Origin: Argentina anserina
Taxonomy: Eukaryota; Streptophyta; Magnoliopsida; Rosales; Rosaceae
Direction: 5' to 3'
NCBI RefSeq assembly: GCF_933775445.1
Contig: NC_065875.1
Location: forward strand, 5,965,001 to 6,029,000
DNA: 64,000 nucleotides
A program made the position numbers and the translations under genes. The notes under the pieces were generated by a model, which did not search any database, was not told the origin of the DNA, and worked only from the letters and a program-made list of their open reading frames with translations. This document shows positions 58,848 through 64,000 of this stretch, in pieces. Every line of letters starts with the position of its first letter. Positions within the stretch are counted from its first letter, which is position 1.

Positions 58848-61800
58848 CCTTACTCTTATTGTCATGATACTAACCATGCTCGTGTGACCTGTTGAAAGTT
58901 GTATCCACATCTTAGGCCTAAGAGGCCTAATTATCGTCCAAATGCGAAATCAACTATTCAATTAATTCATGAACCAGATATCTATGGTGTGGTTGGACAT
59001 GATCATCATACAGCAGGAAGAGCCACACCTACCGCCTCCATAGCTAGTCGTGGTAAAATTGGTATGACTTTCAATATTTATAACTTTGTTAGTTTTGATA
59101 CATGCATTATTGATTCTGGTGCGTCTGATCATATGACTTATGACAAATCTTATTTTACTGTATTGTCCCCTCCACCAGTACCCTATGTTACTAATGCTAA
59201 TGGTGAGGCATTCCCCATGTTAGGGAAAGGGTTCATTCGTATTATTCCCACAATAGAGCTTCACAATGTGCTCTATATACTTGTTTTATCTCATCATTTG
59301 ATATTTGTTTCCCAATTGAATACTAACGCTAAGTGTTCTGTGTCTTTTTTTCCTATGTATGTGATATTTCAGGATCTTCTCACCGGATGGTTAATTGGTC
59401 GGGGGTATCTGAGAGGCCGGTTGTTTCATCTGGATTTGACATATGCAGGGGAGAAACCAGGGGGAGAGTCTCAGACCGCTTTACTCTCCACTTCTGACAA
59501 GCTAAGTGAAGTTTGGTTATGACATCGTTGCTTAAGGCATCCATCTTCTAGTGTTATGAAAAAATCCATGTCTACTTTGTTTAGTAGTGTAAATGAGTAT
59601 TTTTTACGTTGTGAGATATGTGTTTTGGGTAAGAGTCATCGATCTACTTATTTCACTAGTACTTCTACTAAAAGTATTTTTCATTTTGAATTAATTCATT
59701 CTGATGTTTCAAGACCCTCCAAAGAGTCTACTGTATCAGGAATGCGGTATTATATGTCATTTATTGATGATTGCACACGTCTTTCCTGGATCGTTCTTCT
59801 TAAAACTAAAGATGAGGTTTTTCCAGCTTTTCACGCCTTCTATACCTCTGTCCAAACACAATATAATGCTACAATTAGAGTTCTTTATTCTGATAATTGG
59901 GGGGGGGAATATGTAAATCATGTCTTTCAGGAGTTCTTTAACACACACAGAATTATTCATTAAATAACGTGTCTTACACACCTGAGCAAATGGGGTTTCT
60001 GAAAGGAAAAATCGTCATTTACTTGATATGGCTCGGTGTATTCTTTTTTGTGCACATATGCCTAAATACCTTTGGGGTGATGTTGTCATCACTTCCGCCC
60101 AACTCATTAATCGTCTTCCATCTCGTGTCCTTCAGGAGAAAGTTCCTTATGAGGTGCTTGCATCTCATGTCTCATTACCCTCTTTTCATAATCTTCCTGC
60201 ATGTGTTTTCGGGTTGTGTTGCTTTTGTCCATCTTCCACAACATCAGAGGTCTAAGTTGAATGTCCGGGCAGTTAAATGTGTGTTTGTTGGGTACGGAGG
60301 ACATCAGAAAGGGTACCGATGCTATCATCCACCTACCAGGAAGTACTATGTCACTATGGATGTTACCTTTTTTGAGGACATGAGCTATTTTACCTCTTCT
60401 GATACTGCTCTTTAGGAGGAGAATTCATATCTTGAAGAGTTGTATCATGGAAAGGGGGAGACTAATGAGCTAGTAGATATGGTGATAGGTTCCGTTGAGA
60501 TTACCAATGTGTCAGCTACACAGGCACCACCGGATGATTCCGGTGTAGTCACTCCGGAGATTCAGGTACCAGAAGATGATAACACAACTGCCCCTCATGT
60601 CTCCCGTACTGTTATTTATACACCTAACCAATGCTCTCCTAGTACAGAAGATCACTCATATGAGGTTAGTCATTCTATTGTGGCTAATACTATTGAGGCT
60701 AATAGTCGACAATATGTCTTGCCAAATAGGTCCACTCGGGGTCAGCCAACAAAAAAATATGAACCTACCCTTCAGGCTAAAGCTAAGTATATTGTGGCAA
60801 ATTTTATATCTACCAAAAAATTGTCTAAGTCATATGAGTCATTTGTGAATCAAATATCTACTGTATCAGTACCTAACAAAGTGCATGATGCATTGGGAGA
60901 TCCAAAATGGAGGAAAGCAATGGAGGAAGAGATGGAAGCATTACAAAAGAACAATACTTAGGAGCTTGTATCTCCACCATATGGCAAGAAGGTTGTGGGA
61001 TGTCGTTGGATGTTTACAGTAAAGCATAATCCAGGTGGGTCAATGAGCCGGTATAAAGCACGCCTAGTAGCAAAGGGGTTCACTCAGACATATGTCATAG
61101 ACTATGATGAGACATTTGCACATGTTGCAAAGATAAACACTATTCGGGTATTGCTCTCTTTTGCTGCTAGCTTAAACTGACCACTTAGGCAGTTTGATGT
61201 TAAAAATGCATTCTTTCATGGAGAACTAACAGATGAAGTGTACATGGATCTTCCGCCTGGATATGTGGCTGCTTCTCCAAGTAACTTTGTATGCAGATTG
61301 AGAAAGTGTTTGTATGGTCTTAAACAGTCACCTCGTGCTTGGTTTGGAAGATTCTCACAATTCATGAGGAAAATTGGCTCAGGCAAAGTAATTCAGACCA
61401 CACATTATTTCTCAAACATCAACAAGGGAATGTAACAGCCCTAATTATATATGTTTAGGGTATGGTAGTTACTGGGAATGATACTGTTGAGGTGGATAGA
61501 TTACAGAAATAGCTAGCTATAGAGTTTGAGATAAAGGACATAGGTACACTCAAATACTTCTTAGGCATTGAGATAGCTGGGGAAGTGATGGTATCTATCT
61601 GTGTCAGAGGAAGTACATCCTTGATCTACTAACAAAGACATGTATGTTGGATTGCACTCATATTGATACTCCTATTGAGCAGAACCATCAGTTAGCAGAG
61701 TATCCAGATCAAGTGCCTACTGAAAAATCTCGTTATCAGAGGCTAGTTAGTTGGACGCCTAATTTATTTATCACATACCAGACCAGATATTGTGTATGCA

Positions 61801-62364
61801 GTAAGTGTAGTGAGTCAGTTCATGCATAATCCCAGTGTGGACCACATTGATGCTGTTGTAAAGATTTTGAGGTACTTGAAATCAGCTCTAGGGAGATGAG
61901 TAATGTTCACTAATCACAATAATATCTTTAAGGTTTGTGGCTTCACAGATGCAAATTGGGCTGAAAATATTACAGATCGGAGATCCACATCAGGGTACTT
62001 TACCTTTGTTGTGGGTAATCTTGTTGCATGGAAGAGTAAGAAATAAAAAGTGGTAGTTCGATCTAGTGCTGAAGCAGAGTACAAATGTATGGCTCAGGGA
62101 GTGTGCGAATTGTTATAGCTTAGAAATTTGCTACAAGATTTGGGTATTAAGCCTAAGAGTGTTATGCAGCTGTACTATGACAACAAGGCAGCTGTACTGT
62201 GACAACAAGGCAACTATTGATATTTTACATAATCATATGCAACATGATCGTACAAAACATGTGGAGGTTAATCGTCACTTTATAAAGGAGAAGTTAGACG
62301 CGAAGATCATTAGTTTTGCTTTTGTTCCTTCAAAAGAGCAACTTGCCGATATGCTCACAAAATG
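58848..62364 (+). pseudogene. Copia gag-pol remnant, right of the nested solo LTR (copy 2)
   Basis: In order: gag tail with a stop in the zinc knuckle (58890-58892), protease with intact DSGASDHMTY (about 59113-59142), integrase (59556-59963) with ELIHSDV, FIDDCTRLSW and a 9-G run at 59899-59907, stop at 59961-59963, then further frames. RT starts at 60995 with [11 protein letters not shown] and has stops at 61178 and near 61456, where the catalytic YVDD reads YV-stop-G. RNase H (61930-62360) keeps GFTDANWAE and SAEAEYKCMA, again with stops. A 22-bp tandem duplication at about 62166-62211 repeats a piece of the RNase H region. Stops and frameshifts exclude a working polyprotein. Confidence 0.88.
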
Positions 62365-62441
62365 AGTGTCTAAAAAGGCCTTTTATGACTCACTTAACAA
62401 GTTTGGCATGGTTGATATGTATGCGCCAACTTGAGGGGGAG

Positions 62442-62599
62442 TGTTAGCGTGAATGACGGACGTGCATGATAGAGGAATCATGGGCGTGATTCAATGAGCA
62501 AATCAAAGAGTAATTTGTGGTTGTTAGACTATATATTGAACAAATCTGTGTATGAATAAATAAGAGCAATATATACAATTCAACTTGTATAATTCCACT
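62442..62599 (+). repeat. 3' LTR of Copia copy 2
   Basis: 158 bp, starting TGTTAGCG directly after the polypurine tract and ending before the CATGT duplication. It carries 14 bases absent from the 5' LTR. Confidence 0.87.
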
Positions 62600-62604
62600 C
62601 ATGT

Positions 62605-64000
62605 TTCCTTCAATCTCTTGCAGGAAACTGGCATGTCTTTTCACTTCACTTTCTTTGCACCAAATCTTAACCGATATTGGATATTCTACATGCTTAGGCT
62701 CTGCATTTTTATGGTGAGATTCTGAACTTTTTCATTATTGTTTCTTTTCTCCCATTACATTTACATTGCTTGATATAAAGGTCATGGCTTTGCTAGCATG
62801 TAATGGACATGGAGTTTGATAGTTTGGATTGTGCTTACTACACAGGACCAGAGGGCAAGAGACCAAATGCTGGTAAATTTAATCCAGTATGACAGTGGAA
62901 TTTAGGTACGAGATTGGGGTCTACTAGTGCAACATGGCATCGTCTCGATTGTACATAAACTGCAAAATCCATATTTGGCAGGTAGGATAAGACAAAAAGA
63001 CTGAAGTCATCCAATACAGTGTTTGGTAGTATAATTACCGAAAATTCTTCTATTCACTTTTATACTGTTTGAAAAGTCATTCTGTATCATCAACTTTTGT
63101 AGGATAAATTGTCCAACCAAAGGATGTTTGGACTTGCGCGTCCTGTGTTAGGGTCAGGTCCTGAGCTTGGATTCGATGTTCAGTCTGAGGAGGAAAGTTG
63201 AGCTCTGATTAGAAAGGTGATTTTGAATTTTCCAAAGGTCAGTCACTTTCCTGGAGGCAGATACTGATTTGCTCATTACCTTGAATTTAATTATCCACTG
63301 CTGATTTGATGAGAATGATTTGGGCAAGATTAATGTAGCAAGAATTCCAGCATGAATTACGGAGCTGAAGAGAAGTCTCTACCAGTTCTGTGGAAGGCGG
63401 GGTTGTAGACTTGTAGAGCTGCATGATGGAATACACAAAGTTATATGCACAATATGTGCATCTAACCTTGAACATCTTGGTCATGTTGCTTGTTTTGTAT
63501 GTCAGATTGGGACTGTAGGTTATCAAATCTTCCTCCTCCTTTTATTTTAACTTCTTGTTTTCTTAGAGCTTTTCTGTCAGTTGTTCAATGATTGTTGGTT
63601 GAGCCGTGTGGCTGGGTCTGCTGCTGATTTATGATCTTGATTGTTATATGGGCAGACATAGTGTTTTCTGGTACTATCTAGTATCTAATCGAGTAACCTT
63701 TTACTGAAGATTGAAACCAAATAAAACCTTTTACTGAAGACAATGCTTATTTAGCATACATTCTATATTTCTCATAATATATAGCTGAGTTTGTACAATG
63801 GCATGACCTGAGGATCGAATATATTTCTTCCGGTATGAACAATGTATATAGTCCAACCTCTGTTTCAACTGTCTGCACTTGTAATCTCTAAAAGCAGATG
63901 TTATTGCAAATTCTTGAGCTCCAAGAGTCTTGACCATCTTTTATCAATCGAAGCCTTTCTTTCTCCACCAATAACTGCATATTATTGGAAATAGCCTTCC
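62605..64000. other. Unassigned sequence at the right edge
   Basis: No gene was recognised. An acceptor-like CTCTTGCAG at 62616-62624 and a short open stretch at 63123-63200 (RMFGLARPVLGSGPELGFDV) suggest exon relics or UTR, but no family could be named. The minus-strand frame 63731-63937 (68 codons) shows no known motif. A neighbouring gene may begin beyond the window. Confidence 0.35.

Larger units (their letters stand above)
54022..62599 (+). mobile_element. Ty1/Copia element (copy 2) with both LTRs, split by a solo LTR
   Basis: The 5' LTR (54022 to about 54165) and 3' LTR (62442-62599) both begin TGTTAGCGTGAATGACGGA and share the AAATAAGAGCAATATATACA end. CATGT flanks the element (54017-54021 and 62600-62604). 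A primer-binding site TGGTATCAAAGCC (54167-54179) complements the initiator tRNA-Met 3' end as in most plant Copia elements. A polypurine tract TTGAGGGGGAG (62431-62441) abuts the 3' LTR. Total length is 8.6 kb, or about 5.5 kb without the nested solo LTR. The LTRs differ by a 14-bp indel and scattered substitutions, so the element is not recent. Confidence 0.9.

Overview
The window is nuclear DNA of a flowering plant. The genes have many AT-rich introns with GT/AG borders, the encoded proteins are closest to Arabidopsis-type eudicot families, and well over half of the sequence is layered plant transposons. A rosid, perhaps Rosaceae, is a guess from the repeat style and is not proven.

Living genes. 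Four genes can be modelled without a break: an SBT2-type subtilisin-like protease (+, CDS 947-7459, ten coding exons, 820 aa); a small thioredoxin-fold protein without CxxC (+, 11288-13578, six exons, 161 aa); an ORP4-type oxysterol-binding-protein-related lipid transfer protein (+, 26164-31663, seven exons, 384 aa); and a single-exon PADRE/DUF4228 protein (-, 33346-32723, 207 aa) that converges on ORP4.

Dead or partial genes. A mitochondrial-type PPR gene (about 45389-49070) is frameshifted several times and split by a hAT-like element. A 37-codon 5' piece of 5-oxoprolinase (52033 onwards) lies inside what looks like a gene-capturing PIF/Harbinger-type transposon (49736-52908).

Mobile DNA. 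Several insertions can be delimited to the base by target-site duplications (TSDs). (1) A foldback MULE-like element (9428-10513, 9-bp TSD) contains a solo LTR (9864-10080, TSD ATGTG). (2) A long gypsy-type solo LTR (15811-23354, TSD GCCAT) is interrupted by a CACTA element (18263-23053), which carries another solo LTR (19511-21073, TSD GTTAT). (3) A 622-bp hAT-like MITE with 8-bp TSD sits in ORP4 intron 2 (28073-28694). (4) A decayed Copia element without LTRs (about 34840-45388) is split by a second decayed Copia element in the opposite direction (38169-43992, TSD GTGGG). (5) A hAT-like element (45457-46921, 8-bp TSD GTTTTAAG) is inserted in the PPR gene. (6) A second member of the first Copia family has both LTRs (54022-62599, TSD CATGT) and is split by a 3.1-kb gypsy-type solo LTR (55737-58847, TSD CCTTA).

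Layout. 1-7.7 kb protease; 7.7-10.5 kb repeats; 10.7-13.8 kb thioredoxin-like gene; 13.8-15.8 kb gene-free; 15.8-23.4 kb triple nest; 23.4-26 kb gene-free; 26-33.4 kb ORP4 and PADRE gene; 34.8-46.9 kb Copia nest and hAT; 45.4-49.1 kb PPR pseudogene; 49.7-52.9 kb captured 5-oxoprolinase fragment; 54.0-62.6 kb second Copia nest; the last 1.4 kb is not assigned. The living genes do not form one pathway. No operon, CRISPR array, rRNA or functional tRNA gene was seen. All splice sites, TSDs and family calls were made by eye.
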